A DNA stretch of 64,000 nt from JBFMFB01 sp040752115 (GCA_040752115.1 JBFMFB010000001.1:124001-188000); one strand, 5' to 3'; counted from the stretch's first letter, positions 8,355 to 18,230 are shown. The notes: generated by a model from the sequence alone, not told the origin. Made by a program: numbers and translations.

Positions 8355-10901
8355 ATGATGGACCAGTTCGCCAGAGAGACGCTCCCAGTCAGCCTCGAAG
8401 AAGAAATGCGCCGCTCCTATCTCGATTACGCCATGAGCGTGATCGTCGGACGCGCGCTGCCGGACGTGCGCGACGGTCTCAAGCCGGTGCACCGGCGCGT
8501 GCTTTACGCCATGCACGAGCTTTCCAACGACTGGAACAAGGCTTACAAGAAATCCGCGCGCATCGTCGGCGACGTCATCGGTAAATATCACCCTCATGGC
8601 GACACCGCGGTCTACGACACCATCGTCCGCATGGCGCAGAATTTCTCGTTGCGCTATCCGCTGGTGGACGGCCAGGGCAACTTCGGTTCGGTGGACGGCG
8701 ACAACGCGGCGGCAATGCGCTACACCGAAATCCGCATGGCGCGCATTGCGCACGAACTGCTGGCGGACATCGACAAGGAAACCGTCGATTTCGGCCCGAA
8801 CTACGACGGCTCCGAATTGGAGCCGCTGATCCTTCCGGCCAGGATACCCAATCTGCTGATCAACGGCAGTTCGGGCATCGCCGTCGGCATGGCGACCAAC
8901 ATTCCGCCGCACAACCTGAACGAGGTGGTGGACGCCTGCTTGAAGCTGCTCGCCGAACCCGAAACCGGCATCGACGAGCTGATCGGGATCGTTCCGGCGC
9001 CGGACTTCCCCACCGCCGGCCTCATCTACGGCACCGGCGGCGTCAAGGAAGGCTACCGCACCGGGCGCGGCCGCGTGGTGATGCGCGCCCGCACGCACTT
9101 CGAGGATCTGGACAAGGCGGGCGGGCGGCAGGCGATCATCGTCGACGAGCTGCCCTACCAGGTCAACAAAAAAAACCTGCTGGAAAAAATCGCCGAATTG
9201 GTGCGTGAAAAGAAGATCGAAGGAATTTCCGATCTGCGCGACGAGTCGGACAAGTCCGGCATGAGGGTGTACATCGAGCTGAAGCGCGGCGAATCGCCCG
9301 AGGTGGTGCTCAACAACCTATACAAGCACACCCAGTTGCAGGATACCTTCGGCATGAACATGGTGGCCTTGGTGGACGGGCAGCCGCGCCTGCTGAACCT
9401 CAAGCAGATGCTGGAGGCATTCCTGCGCCACCGCCGCGAAGTAGTGACGCGCCGCACCGTGTTCGAGCTCAGGAAGGCGCGCGACCGCGGCCACATCCTG
9501 GAAGGCCTCGCGGTGGCGCTGTCCAACGTGGACGAAGTAATCGCCCTGATCAAGGCGGCGCCCACCCCGGCCGTCGCCAAGGAAGGCCTGATGGGACGCG
9601 CCTGGCGCTCGCCGCTGGTGGAGGAAATGCTTGCCCGCGCCGCCGCGGAAGCTTCGCGCCCGGAAGGACTGGCGCCGGAATTCGGCCTGTCCGGCCAGGG
9701 CTACCGCCTGTCGGAAGCACAGGCGCAGGCGATCCTGGAACTGCGCCTGCAGCGCCTGACCGGCCTGGAGCAGGAGAAGATCGTATCCGAATACAAGGAG
9801 GTGATGGACAAGATCGCCGACCTGCTGGATATCCTCGCCAAGCCGGCGCGCGTGACCGGGATCATCGCCCAGGAGCTCACCGCCATCAAGCTGCAGTTCG
9901 GCGACAAGCGCCGCAGCGAAATCGTCGAGCACGCGCAGGATCTCTCCCTGGAAGACCTGATCGCGCCGCAGGACATGGTGGTGACGCTGTCGCACTCCGG
10001 CTACATCAAGTCCCAGCCGCTCTACGACTATCGCGCGCAGAAGCGCGGCGGGCGCGGCAAGCAGGCGGCGGCGACAAAGGAAGATGACTTCATCGAGAAG
10101 CTGTTCATCGCCAACACTCACGACTACATCCTGTGCTTCTCCAACCGCGGCCGGGTCTACTGGATCAAGGTATACGAAGTGCCGCAGGGCAGCCGCACCA
10201 GCCGCGGCAAGCCGATCGTGAACATGCTGGCGATGGAGGAAGGCGAGAAGATCAACGCCATCCTGCCGATCAAGGAATTCGACGAGAACCACTTCGTGTT
10301 TATGGCCACGGCCAGCGGCGTCGTCAAGAAAACGCCGCTGTCCGAATTTTCCCGCCCGATGCGCAGGGGCATCATTGCCGTCAACCTGGACGATGGCGAC
10401 TATCTGATCGGGGTGGCAATCACTGACGGAAAACACGACGTCATGCTGTTCTCCAACGGCGGCAAGGCGGTGCGCTTCGACGAGAACGACGTGCGCGCGA
10501 CCGGCCGGGCCTCGCGCGGCGTGATCGGCATGCGGCTGGCCGCCGGCCAGAAAGTGATCTCCCTGCTGGTGGCGGAAAACGAGCAGCAGTCGGTGCTGAC
10601 GGCAACCGAAAACGGCTACGGCAAGCGCACCCCGATCGTCGAATACACCCGCCACGGCCGCGGCACCCAGGGCATGATCGCGATCCAGACCAGCGAGCGC
10701 AACGGCAAGGTGGTGTCCGCCACGCTGGTTGAGGAGAAGGACGAGATCATGCTGATCACCACCGGCGGCGTGCTGATCCGCACCCGCGTCAAGGAAATCC
10801 GCGAAATGGGCCGCGCCACCCAGGGTGTCACGCTGATCAACCTGGACGAGGGCGAGAAGCTGGTTGGGCTGGAAAAAGTAGTGGAAACGGAAGAGGAGTA
10901 A
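8355..10901 (+). CDS. gyrA: DNA gyrase subunit A
   Basis: 848-residue DNA cleavage and rejoining subunit of gyrase, working with GyrB to supercoil DNA. The catalytic Tyr is Y123 in AAMRYTEIRM. The quinolone-determining segment reads HGDTAVYD, with Thr at the position of E. coli Ser83, as in some wild-type relatives, and the Asp at 88 retained. The GyrA box in the C-terminal beta-pinwheel is QKRGGRGK. Length is slightly short of the E. coli protein (875). It starts the long plus-strand block and is followed by a family-B repeat before serC. Confidence 0.98.
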   Translation: MMDQFARETLPVSLEEEMRRSYLDYAMSVIVGRALPDVRDGLKPVHRRVLYAMHELSNDWNKAYKKSARIVGDVIGKYHPHGDTAVYDTIVRMAQNFSLRYPLVDGQGNFGSVDGDNAAAMRYTEIRMARIAHELLADIDKETVDFGPNYDGSELEPLILPARIPNLLINGSSGIAVGMATNIPPHNLNEVVDACLKLLAEPETGIDELIGIVPAPDFPTAGLIYGTGGVKEGYRTGRGRVVMRARTHFEDLDKAGGRQAIIVDELPYQVNKKNLLEKIAELVREKKIEGISDLRDESDKSGMRVYIELKRGESPEVVLNNLYKHTQLQDTFGMNMVALVDGQPRLLNLKQMLEAFLRHRREVVTRRTVFELRKARDRGHILEGLAVALSNVDEVIALIKAAPTPAVAKEGLMGRAWRSPLVEEMLARAAAEASRPEGLAPEFGLSGQGYRLSEAQAQAILELRLQRLTGLEQEKIVSEYKEVMDKIADLLDILAKPARVTGIIAQELTAIKLQFGDKRRSEIVEHAQDLSLEDLIAPQDMVVTLSHSGYIKSQPLYDYRAQKRGGRGKQAAATKEDDFIEKLFIANTHDYILCFSNRGRVYWIKVYEVPQGSRTSRGKPIVNMLAMEEGEKINAILPIKEFDENHFVFMATASGVVKKTPLSEFSRPMRRGIIAVNLDDGDYLIGVAITDGKHDVMLFSNGGKAVRFDENDVRATGRASRGVIGMRLAAGQKVISLLVAENEQQSVLTATENGYGKRTPIVEYTRHGRGTQGMIAIQTSERNGKVVSATLVEEKDEIMLITTGGVLIRTRVKEIREMGRATQGVTLINLDEGEKLVGLEKVVETEEE

Positions 10902-10921
10902 TTTTCTAGAAAACCGGAATA

Positions 10922-11164
10922 GACAGGATTTACAGGATTTTTCAGGATTTACAGGATTCGGGCTGGAAACCGCATTTTAGCTACGGATTTACACGGATGT
11001 TTATGGATAGGCGCCAACCTTGTCACGGCAAGCAGGCAGGTGAGATTCGAGCCGTGTCATATACAAAAAACCCGTATCCTAAATCCAGGTTCATTCGCGG
11101 CCACACGGGTTTTCACGATTCAATCGGAATCCTGTAAATCCTGAAAAATCCTGTTAATCCTGTC
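10922..11164. repeat. Family-B inverted repeat (copy B1) between gyrA and serC
   Basis: The left arm holds four CAGGATT-like words at 9-10 bp spacing (10922-10958) and the right arm has four complementary AATCCTG words (11128-11164). The roughly 170-bp loop holds a further imperfect inverted arrangement (GGATTTACACGGATG facing CATTCGCGGCC). No gene is seen in the loop. The gap of 290 bp between gyrA and serC is almost wholly this element. Confidence 0.85.
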
Positions 11165-11191
11165 CATTGAATTTAAAAAGGGATTCAGCAA

Positions 11192-12274
11192 ATGGAACGC
11201 ATATACAACTTTAGCGCCGGGCCGGCAATGCTGCCGCAGGAAGTTCTGGAGCAGGCGCGCGACGAAATGCTCAACTGGCAGGGCAGCGGCATGTCGGTGA
11301 TGGAAATGAGCCACCGCGGCAAGGAATTCATGGGCATCGCCGCCCAGGCCGAGGCCGATCTGCGCGAGCTGATGGCCATTCCCGCCAGTTACAAGGTGCT
11401 GTTCCTGCAGGGCGGCGCCTCCAGCCAGTTCGCCATGATCCCGATGAATCTGCTGCGCGGCAAGACCGCGGCCGATTACGTCAACACCGGCGAGTGGTCG
11501 AAGAAGGCGATCAAGGAAGCGAAGAAATACTGCACGGTAAACGTCGCCGCGACTTCCGAGGACGCCAATTTCAGCTACGCGCCGGCGCAGGACAAGTGGA
11601 AGCTGAACCAGGATGCGGCCTACGTCCACTACACGCCGAACGAAACCATCGGCGGGGTGGAATTCAACTGGGTACCGGACACCGGCAGCGTGCCGCTGGT
11701 GGCGGACATGTCCTCCAACATTCTGTCGCGCCCGGTCGATGTTTCCAAGTACGGCCTGATCTATGCCGGCGCGCAGAAGAACGTCGGCCCCGCCGGCCTG
11801 ACCATCGTCATCGTGCGCGAAGACCTGATCGGCCAGACCATCGCCGGCACGCCGACCATGTTCGACTACAAGATCCATGCCGACAACGAATCCATGTACA
11901 ACACCCCGCCCACCTACGCGATCTACGTTGCCGGGCTGGTGTTCAAGCTGCTCAAGCGCAACGGCGGACTGGCGAAGATGGAAGAGCGCAACATCGCCAA
12001 GGCCAAGCTCCTGTACGACTACCTCGACAGCACCGGCTTCTATGCCTGCCCGACGGCGAAGGAAAACCGCTCGCGCATGAACGTGCCGTTCACCCTGAAG
12101 GATGCAGCGCTGGACGAGGAGTTCCTCAAGGGCGCCAAGGCGCGCGGGCTGGTGCAGCTCAAGGGGCACCGCTCCGTCGGCGGGATGCGCGCGTCGATCT
12201 ACAACGCCATGCCGGCGGAAGGCGTGAAAGCGCTGGTCGAATACATGAAAGAATTCGAGAAGAAAAATGGCTAA
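11192..12274 (+). CDS. serC: Phosphoserine aminotransferase
   Basis: 360-residue PLP enzyme that makes 3-phosphoserine from 3-phosphohydroxypyruvate (and acts likewise in pyridoxine synthesis). N-terminal YNFSAGPAMLP and GSGMSVMEMSHRGKEF are family signatures; the PLP Lys is in AGAQKNVGPAG; the C-terminal HRSVGGMRASIYNA is present. It overlaps the next gene (serA) by 8 bp, so both steps of the serine branch are coupled. Confidence 0.97.
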   Translation: MERIYNFSAGPAMLPQEVLEQARDEMLNWQGSGMSVMEMSHRGKEFMGIAAQAEADLRELMAIPASYKVLFLQGGASSQFAMIPMNLLRGKTAADYVNTGEWSKKAIKEAKKYCTVNVAATSEDANFSYAPAQDKWKLNQDAAYVHYTPNETIGGVEFNWVPDTGSVPLVADMSSNILSRPVDVSKYGLIYAGAQKNVGPAGLTIVIVREDLIGQTIAGTPTMFDYKIHADNESMYNTPPTYAIYVAGLVFKLLKRNGGLAKMEERNIAKAKLLYDYLDSTGFYACPTAKENRSRMNVPFTLKDAALDEEFLKGAKARGLVQLKGHRSVGGMRASIYNAMPAEGVKALVEYMKEFEKKNG

Positions 12275-13448
12275 GCAATTCAAGATTCAGACTCTGAACG
12301 CGATCTCCCCGCTCGGCCTTGCCCGGCTGCCGAAAAGCTACGCCGTGGGCAACGACATCGGCGAGCCCGATGCGATCCTGGTGCGCTCGCACAATATGCA
12401 CGACATGGACATCCCGACTTCGGTCAAGGCCATCGGCCGCGCCGGCGCGGGCACCAACAACATCCCGGTGAAGGCGATGAGCGCCCGCGGCGTGCCGGTA
12501 TTCAACGCGCCGGGCGCCAACGCCAACGCGGTGAAGGAACTGGTCATCGCCGGCATGCTGATGGCGGCGCGCAACATCGGCCCGGCGCTCAAGTTCGTCG
12601 AAGGGCTGGAAGGCGACGACGCCGAACTGCACAAGAAAGTCGAAGCCGGCAAGAAGCATTTTGCCGGCATCGAACTACCCAACCGCACCCTGGGCATCAT
12701 CGGCCTGGGCGCGATCGGCGGCATGGTGGCCGACGCGGCGCTCAAGCTCGGCATGAATGTCCTGGGCTACGACCCGGAGATCACCGTGGAAGCCGCCTGG
12801 CGTCTGTCGTCCCAGGTAAAAAAGGCGAAGAGCGTCGAGGAAGTGGTGAAGAACAGCGATTTCATCACCCTCCACGTGCCGTTGATCGACGCCACCCGCG
12901 GCCTGATCAACGCCGACCGTATGGCGCTGATGAAGGACGGCGCCGTACTGCTCAATTTCGCGCGCGAGGGCATCATCGACGAGGAAGCCGTGCTGGCTGG
13001 CCTGGCAAGCAAGAAGCTGCGCGCCTACGTGTGCGACTTCCCGACCGCCAAGATGAAAAACGCGGCGCGCGTGGTGGCGCTGCCGCATCTGGGCGCCTCC
13101 ACCGAAGAAGCCGAGGAGAACTGCGCGGTGATGGTGGCGGAGCAGGTGCGCGACTATCTGGAACACGGCACCATCCTCAATTCGGTCAATTTCCCCAACG
13201 TCCAGATGGACCGGGAATCGCCCTACCGCATCGCCATCGCCAACGCCAACGTGCCCAACATGGTGGGCCAGATTTCCACCGCCATGGCGCAGGCCGGCCT
13301 CAACATCCACAACATGGTCAACAAGTCCAAGGGCGACATGGCCTACACCCTGGTGGACGTGGACAGCGCCGTGCCGCAGCCGGTGATCGACCAGATCGCC
13401 GCAATCTCCGGCGTGCTGATGGTACGGACGCTGCCCGCCGCGGGCTGA
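12267..13448 (+). CDS. serA: D-3-phosphoglycerate dehydrogenase with ACT domain
   Basis: First step of serine synthesis, 393 residues. The NAD fold has LGIIGLGAIGGMVADAA; the catalytic His lies in LPHLGASTEEAEEN and the conserved Arg/Glu region is FAREGIIDEEA. A C-terminal ACT domain (about 320-393, IANANVPNMVGQISTAM) suggests serine feedback. The protein lacks the intervening domain of the long SerA type. It starts inside the serC 3' end (8-bp overlap). The serC-serA-pheA order is typical for this bacterial group. Confidence 0.94.
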   Translation: MAKQFKIQTLNAISPLGLARLPKSYAVGNDIGEPDAILVRSHNMHDMDIPTSVKAIGRAGAGTNNIPVKAMSARGVPVFNAPGANANAVKELVIAGMLMAARNIGPALKFVEGLEGDDAELHKKVEAGKKHFAGIELPNRTLGIIGLGAIGGMVADAALKLGMNVLGYDPEITVEAAWRLSSQVKKAKSVEEVVKNSDFITLHVPLIDATRGLINADRMALMKDGAVLLNFAREGIIDEEAVLAGLASKKLRAYVCDFPTAKMKNAARVVALPHLGASTEEAEENCAVMVAEQVRDYLEHGTILNSVNFPNVQMDRESPYRIAIANANVPNMVGQISTAMAQAGLNIHNMVNKSKGDMAYTLVDVDSAVPQPVIDQIAAISGVLMVRTLPAAG

Positions 13449-13457
13449 CTTTCACCA

Positions 13458-14525
13458 ATGAACAACGACGCGCTGCAGCGGCACCGGGCGAGCATCGACG
13501 CCATCGACGACGAGATCCTCAAGCTCGTCAGCGAGCGCGCCAGGCACGCCCAGGCCATCGGCCGGCTGAAGAACGGAACGGTGTACCGCCCCGAGCGCGA
13601 AGCCCAGGTACTGCGCCGCATCAAGGAGGCCAATCCCGGCCCCTTGTCCGGAGAAACGGTGGCGCGCCTGTTCCGCGAGATCATGTCGGCCTGCCTCGCA
13701 CTGGAAAAACCGCTCGCCGTCGCCTATCTCGGCCCGCAGGGCACCTTCACCCAGGCGGCCGCGATCAAGCATTTCGGCCATGCCGCGCAGACTGAACCGT
13801 GCGCTTCCATCGACGAGGTGTTCCGCCAGGTGGAGGCGGGCATGACCGACTACGGCGTGGTGCCGGTCGAAAATTCCACCGAAGGCATGGTGAGCCGCAC
13901 GCTCGACCTCCTGCTGCAGTCGCCGCTCAGCATCTGCGGCGAGGTGGAACTCCGCGTGCACCAGTTCCTCCTGCGCAAGAGCGGCGGGCTGGACGGCATC
14001 CGCAAGGTCTATTCCCACGCCCAGTCCATCGCCCAGTGCCATGAATGGCTGAACAAGAATCTGCCGGAAGCGGAACGGGTGCAGGTGTCGAGCAATGCCG
14101 AGGCTGCGCGGCTTGCGGCGGCAGACGAAACCAGCGCTGCCATTGCCGGCGAAATGGCGGGGGAACAGTATGCGCTGGCCGCGGTCGCCAGGAACATCGA
14201 GGACGACCCCAACAACACCACCCGTTTCCTAGTGCTCGGCTGCCATGATGTAGCACCGTCCGGGCATGACAAGACCTCGCTGGTGTTCGCCGCCAAGAAT
14301 CGCCCCGGTGCGGTTTACGGCCTTCTCGCCCCGCTGGCGCGGCACGGTGTTTCCATGACCAAGCTGGAATCGCGCCCCTCGCGCACCGGCCTGTGGGAGT
14401 ATGTGTTCTTCGCGGACGTGGAAGGCCACCGGCAGGATTCTGCCGTGGCCCAGGCGCTGGCCGGACTGCAGGAGCAGGCGGCGTTTTTGAAGGTGCTGGG
14501 GTCGTATCCGTCAGCGGTACTTTGA
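13458..14525 (+). CDS. pheA: Bifunctional chorismate mutase / prephenate dehydratase (P-protein)
   Basis: 355 residues catalysing two steps to phenylpyruvate. The chorismate mutase helix bundle is at about 1-85 (IDAIDDEILKLVSERA). The prephenate dehydratase domain (about 90-270) has GPQGTFTQAA, VPVENSTEGMV and the catalytic NTTRFLVLG. A C-terminal ACT domain has the phenylalanine-binding ESRP motif in KLESRPSRTGLWEY, so feedback by phenylalanine is likely. It lies 9 bp after serA. Confidence 0.96.
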   Translation: MNNDALQRHRASIDAIDDEILKLVSERARHAQAIGRLKNGTVYRPEREAQVLRRIKEANPGPLSGETVARLFREIMSACLALEKPLAVAYLGPQGTFTQAAAIKHFGHAAQTEPCASIDEVFRQVEAGMTDYGVVPVENSTEGMVSRTLDLLLQSPLSICGEVELRVHQFLLRKSGGLDGIRKVYSHAQSIAQCHEWLNKNLPEAERVQVSSNAEAARLAAADETSAAIAGEMAGEQYALAAVARNIEDDPNNTTRFLVLGCHDVAPSGHDKTSLVFAAKNRPGAVYGLLAPLARHGVSMTKLESRPSRTGLWEYVFFADVEGHRQDSAVAQALAGLQEQAAFLKVLGSYPSAVL

Positions 14526-14535
14526 GGAGGGAAGC

Positions 14536-15093
14536 GTGAGCCCAACAGCCGGCATAAAATCCACTGCCAGCAATCCCGATCTGGACTGGAGCCAGGTGCG
14601 CGAGACGATCCTGATGCTCGGCTTGGCGATCGGCCAGATCGAAATGGCGATGCGCGACAGCGACGAATCGGTCTCGGTGCTGACCGACTCGTTCACCTCC
14701 ATGGTGGCCGCGGTGCGAACCATCAGCGAGGCCGCCCAGCGCCTGCCCGCGGGCGAGGACACGCGGGAGACGATCGAGAACAACTGCGCCTTTGTCTCGA
14801 CGCAAATGCACGACGCCATCATGGCATTCCAGTTTTACGACCGCCTGGTGCAGCGCCTCGACCATGCATGCCGCAGCATCGACGCCCTGGCCGAGCTCAT
14901 CGCCGATGCCCGGCGCCTGTACAGTCCGTCCGAGTGGGTCGGCATCCAGCAGAAGATCCGCTCCAAATACAGCATGGAATCGGAACGCATCATGTTCGAC
15001 GCCATCCTCGACGGCGCCACCGTCGCCGAGGCGCTGGCGCTGTCCCGGCAAAAGCTGGCGGATAACAAACCGGACGATATCGAGCTCTTTTGA
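14536..15093 (+). CDS. Conserved protein of unknown function in the aromatic operon
   Basis: 185 residues, not recognised with certainty. GTG start with GGAGG 7 bp upstream; the TGA overlaps the hisC ATG (TGATG). Mostly alpha-helical and acidic, without signal peptide or membrane segment. A central helix reads DAIMAFQFYDRLVQRLDHA, resembling the phosphatase helix of CheZ (Gln/Asp-bearing FQDLTGQ-type motif), and an upstream helix is DESVSVLTDSFTSMV. This hints at a CheZ-like or chemotaxis-associated protein, but that is inference from one helix. Translational coupling on both sides implies co-expression with pheA and hisC. Confidence 0.75.
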   Translation: MSPTAGIKSTASNPDLDWSQVRETILMLGLAIGQIEMAMRDSDESVSVLTDSFTSMVAAVRTISEAAQRLPAGEDTRETIENNCAFVSTQMHDAIMAFQFYDRLVQRLDHACRSIDALAELIADARRLYSPSEWVGIQQKIRSKYSMESERIMFDAILDGATVAEALALSRQKLADNKPDDIELF

Positions 15094-16187
15094 TGGACCT
15101 GTGCGAACTTGCCCCTTCCTGCATCCGCGCCATCGCGCCCTATCAGCCCGGCAAGCCGATTGCCGAGCTGGCGCGCGAGATGGGACTGAAGGAGCAGTCG
15201 ATCGTCAAGCTCGCCTCCAACGAGAACCCGCTGGGCGCGAGCCCGGGGGCATTGGCGGCGATCGAGAAGCATCTGGCGGGCATCGCGCGCTACCCGGACG
15301 GCAACGGCTTCGAGCTCAAATCGGCACTGGCGGAGCGTTATGGCGTAACGCGCGAGCAGATCGTGCTCGGCAACGGCTCCAACGACGTGCTGGAACTGGC
15401 GGCGCGCGCCTTCCTCAGCCCCGGCACATCGGCGGTCTATTCGCAGCACGCCTTCGCGGTCTATCCCCTCGCCACGCAAGCGGCGGGCGCACGCGGCATC
15501 GAAGCGCCAGCCCGCGATTACGGCCACGACCTCCGGGCCATGCTGGAAGCGCTCGACGACGACACCCGGGTGACGTTCATCGCCAACCCCAACAATCCGA
15601 CCGGCACCCTGCTCGCCACCGCCGACCTGCTGCACTTTCTGGAAGAAGCGCCGCGCAGCATGCTGGTGGTGCTGGACGAAGCCTATACCGAATACCTGCC
15701 CGGAGAAGCGCGCGCCGATTCGATCGGCTGGATCAGGCGCTTCCCCAATCTGCTCATCACCCGCACCTTCTCCAAGGCCTACGGGCTGGCCGGCCTGCGC
15801 GTGGGCTTCGCCCTCGCCCATCCGGAAGTTGCGGACATGCTCAACCGGGTGCGCCAGCCGTTCAACGTCAACAGCCTGGCGCAAGCCGCGGCGATAGCGG
15901 CACTCGGGGATGAAGAACATCTGCGGCGCAGCGTCGAGATCAACCGGGCAGGCATGCGCCAGCTGGCGGACGGCTTCAGGCGGCTGGACATTGCATATAT
16001 TCCGTCCTTCGGCAATTTCGTGAGCTTCCGGATCGGCAATGCCACCGGCATGTATCAAAGCCTGCTGAGGAAAGGCGTGATTGTCCGCCCGGTCGCCAAC
16101 TACAGCATGCCGGAACATCTGCGGGTCTCCATCGGGCTGGAGCACGAAAACGCGAGATTCCTGCAGGCGCTGGAGCAATCGCTATAA
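15093..16187 (+). CDS. hisC: Histidinol-phosphate aminotransferase
   Basis: PLP enzyme of 364 residues, type I fold. It has ASNENPLGASPGA, NPNNPTGTL and the PLP Lys in RTFSKAYGLAGLRVG. In this pheA-hisC-aroF-tyrA context the enzyme may also transaminate phenylpyruvate and hydroxyphenylpyruvate, the last step of Phe/Tyr synthesis (inference from operon position and known HisC promiscuity). The ATG at 15093 overlaps the stop of the preceding gene; a TTG one codon earlier is less likely. Confidence 0.92.
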   Translation: MDLCELAPSCIRAIAPYQPGKPIAELAREMGLKEQSIVKLASNENPLGASPGALAAIEKHLAGIARYPDGNGFELKSALAERYGVTREQIVLGNGSNDVLELAARAFLSPGTSAVYSQHAFAVYPLATQAAGARGIEAPARDYGHDLRAMLEALDDDTRVTFIANPNNPTGTLLATADLLHFLEEAPRSMLVVLDEAYTEYLPGEARADSIGWIRRFPNLLITRTFSKAYGLAGLRVGFALAHPEVADMLNRVRQPFNVNSLAQAAAIAALGDEEHLRRSVEINRAGMRQLADGFRRLDIAYIPSFGNFVSFRIGNATGMYQSLLRKGVIVRPVANYSMPEHLRVSIGLEHENARFLQALEQSL

Positions 16188-16244
16188 ACAACGAATGAAT
16201 GCCGGTCCGTTTACCGGCGGCCAAGCCATCATTTTGGAGCAAAC

Positions 16245-17261
16245 ATGATCATCGTAATGAACAGCGGCGCCACCGATCAGCAGATCGACGCCGTGGTCAA
16301 GAAAATCCGCGAGTTCGGCCTCGATGCCAACATCTCGCGCGGCACCGAGCGCACCGTCATCGGCGCCATCGGCGACGAACGCAAGCTCGACCCGGAAATG
16401 TTCGACGCCATGCCGGGCGTGGAGCAGTCCATGCATATCGTCAAGCCGTACAAGATCGTGGCGCGCGAGTGGCACAAGGAAGACACCGTCATCGACATCA
16501 AGGGCGTGCCGCTGGGCGGCAGGCAGATCCAGATCATCGCCGGCCCCTGCTCGGTGGAAACCCAACAGCAGATGGACGCTTCGGCCGAATACGTGAAGCA
16601 GGCGGGCTGCCGCCTGATGCGCGGCGGCGCCTTCAAGCCGCGCACCAGCCCCTATGCCTTCCAGGGCCACGGCGTGGAGGGGCTGGACATGTTCCGCAAG
16701 GCGGCGGGCAGGCACGGGCTTCCCATCGTCACCGAACTGATGGACGCACGCATGCTCGACACCTTCCTCGAGTACGACGTGGACGTGATCCAGATCGGCA
16801 CGCGCAACATGCAGAACTTCGAACTGCTCAAGGAAGTGGGCAAGACCAGCAAGCCGGTGATCCTCAAGCGTGGCATGTCGGCCACCATCTCCGAATGGCT
16901 GATGGCGGCGGAGTACATCGCCGCCGGCGGCAACCACAACATCATCTTCTGCGAGCGCGGCATCCGCACCTTCGAAACCTATTACCGCAACGTGCTGGAC
17001 GTCACCGCCGTAGCGGTGCTGAAAAAGGAAACCCACCTGCCGGTGATCATCGACCCCTCCCATGCCGGCGGCAAGGCCTGGATGGTGCCGGCGCTGTCGC
17101 GCGCCGCGATCGCCGCCGGCGCCGACGGCCTGCTGGTGGAAATGCACCCCAACCCGTGCGAAGCCTGGTGCGACGCCGACCAGGCGCTCAATCCCGGCGA
17201 GCTCAACAAGCTGATGGGCGAACTCACGGGCATCGCCGGCGTGTTGGGCAGAAGCGTTTGA
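16245..17261 (+). CDS. aroF: 3-deoxy-7-phosphoheptulonate (DAHP) synthase, type I-beta
   Basis: First step of the shikimate pathway, 338 residues. The N-terminal about 70 residues form the ferredoxin-like regulatory domain seen in the Thermotoga-type enzyme (MIIVMNSGATDQQIDAVVKK). The barrel has IIAGPCSVET, GGAFKPRTSPYAFQG and IIDPSHAGGK, plus a metal Cys/Glu region at IIFCERGIRTFE. The regulatory domain suggests feedback by an aromatic amino acid. It lies 57 bp after hisC with a GGAGC Shine-Dalgarno. Confidence 0.95.
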   Translation: MIIVMNSGATDQQIDAVVKKIREFGLDANISRGTERTVIGAIGDERKLDPEMFDAMPGVEQSMHIVKPYKIVAREWHKEDTVIDIKGVPLGGRQIQIIAGPCSVETQQQMDASAEYVKQAGCRLMRGGAFKPRTSPYAFQGHGVEGLDMFRKAAGRHGLPIVTELMDARMLDTFLEYDVDVIQIGTRNMQNFELLKEVGKTSKPVILKRGMSATISEWLMAAEYIAAGGNHNIIFCERGIRTFETYYRNVLDVTAVAVLKKETHLPVIIDPSHAGGKAWMVPALSRAAIAAGADGLLVEMHPNPCEAWCDADQALNPGELNKLMGELTGIAGVLGRSV

Positions 17262-17268
17262 TTTTTTT

Positions 17269-17325
17269 GCCACGAATGACACGAATTCACACGAATTATT
17301 CGTGAACATTCGTGTCATTCGTGGC
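17269..17325. repeat. Family-A inverted repeat (copy A2, minimal)
   Basis: The shortest copy: three ACGAAT words facing three ATTCGT words with almost no loop. It would form a long hairpin between aroF and tyrA and could act as a terminator or processing site. Confidence 0.88.
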
Positions 17326-17348
17326 TAACAAAAATTTTCCGAATATCC

Positions 17349-18230
17349 TTGGCTAACCCTTTGATCAACAAACTCGTCATCTTCGGTGTCGGCCTGATCG
17401 GCGGCTCGTTCGCATTGGCTTTGCGCCAGGCGGGCGCGGCGGGAGAGATCGTCGGCGTCGGGCGCACGCCGGGCAACCTGCGCGCCGCGCTTGAGCGGGG
17501 CGTGATCGACGTCGCTGCGCCGGACGGGGTGAGCGCCCTGAAGGGTGCCGATGCGGTGCTGCTCGCCATGCCGGTCGGGCAGATGGGTGATGTGATGGCG
17601 CAGATCGCGCCGCACCTGGAACCGCAGACCGTGGTCACCGATGCCGGCAGCACCAAGGGCGACGTGGTTCGGCTTGCACGCCGGCACCTCGCGGCGCACC
17701 TCGCGAACTTCGTGCCGGCGCACCCGATCGCCGGCGCCGAGCAAAGCGGGGTCGGGGCGGCCAGAGCCGATCTGTTCCGCGACCGGAACGTCGTGCTGAC
17801 TCCGCTTGCCGAAACGGACGGCAAAGCGCTGCAACGGGCCAGGGCGCTGTGGGAAGCGTGCGGCGCGGCTGTCAGGGAAATGACGCCGGAATCCCACGAC
17901 GGCATCTTCGCCGCAGTCAGCCACCTGCCCCATCTGCTCGCCTTCGCGCTGGTGGACGAGATCGCCCGCCGGCCCGACGCCGGGGAGCTGTTCCGCTACG
18001 CCGCCAGCGGCTTCCGCGATTTCACCCGTATCGCCGGCAGCTCGCCGGAAATGTGGCGCGACATCTGCCTCGCCAACCGCGATGCGCTGCTGTCGGAACT
18101 GGACGCCTACCGCGACCAGGTGGCGCGGCTGCGCGAACTGGTGGCAAATAGCGACGGCGCGGCGCTGGAAGCGCTTTTTGCCCATGCGCGTGAAGCGCGG
18201 CAACAGTGGCTGATGAATAGACAGGATTAA
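17349..18230 (+). CDS. tyrA: Prephenate dehydrogenase
   Basis: Makes 4-hydroxyphenylpyruvate (or arogenate to tyrosine), 293 residues. The NAD fold opens with VIFGVGLIGGSFALALR; VTDAGSTKGDVV and FVPAHPIAGAEQSGV are family motifs; the C-terminal helical domain has ESHDGIFAAVSHLPHLLAFAL. The TTG start at 17349 is the best available. The last residues (about NRQD) and the TAA come from the left arm of the adjacent family-B repeat, so the repeat has fixed the present C terminus. Confidence 0.93.
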   Translation: MANPLINKLVIFGVGLIGGSFALALRQAGAAGEIVGVGRTPGNLRAALERGVIDVAAPDGVSALKGADAVLLAMPVGQMGDVMAQIAPHLEPQTVVTDAGSTKGDVVRLARRHLAAHLANFVPAHPIAGAEQSGVGAARADLFRDRNVVLTPLAETDGKALQRARALWEACGAAVREMTPESHDGIFAAVSHLPHLLAFALVDEIARRPDAGELFRYAASGFRDFTRIAGSSPEMWRDICLANRDALLSELDAYRDQVARLRELVANSDGAALEALFAHAREARQQWLMNRQD

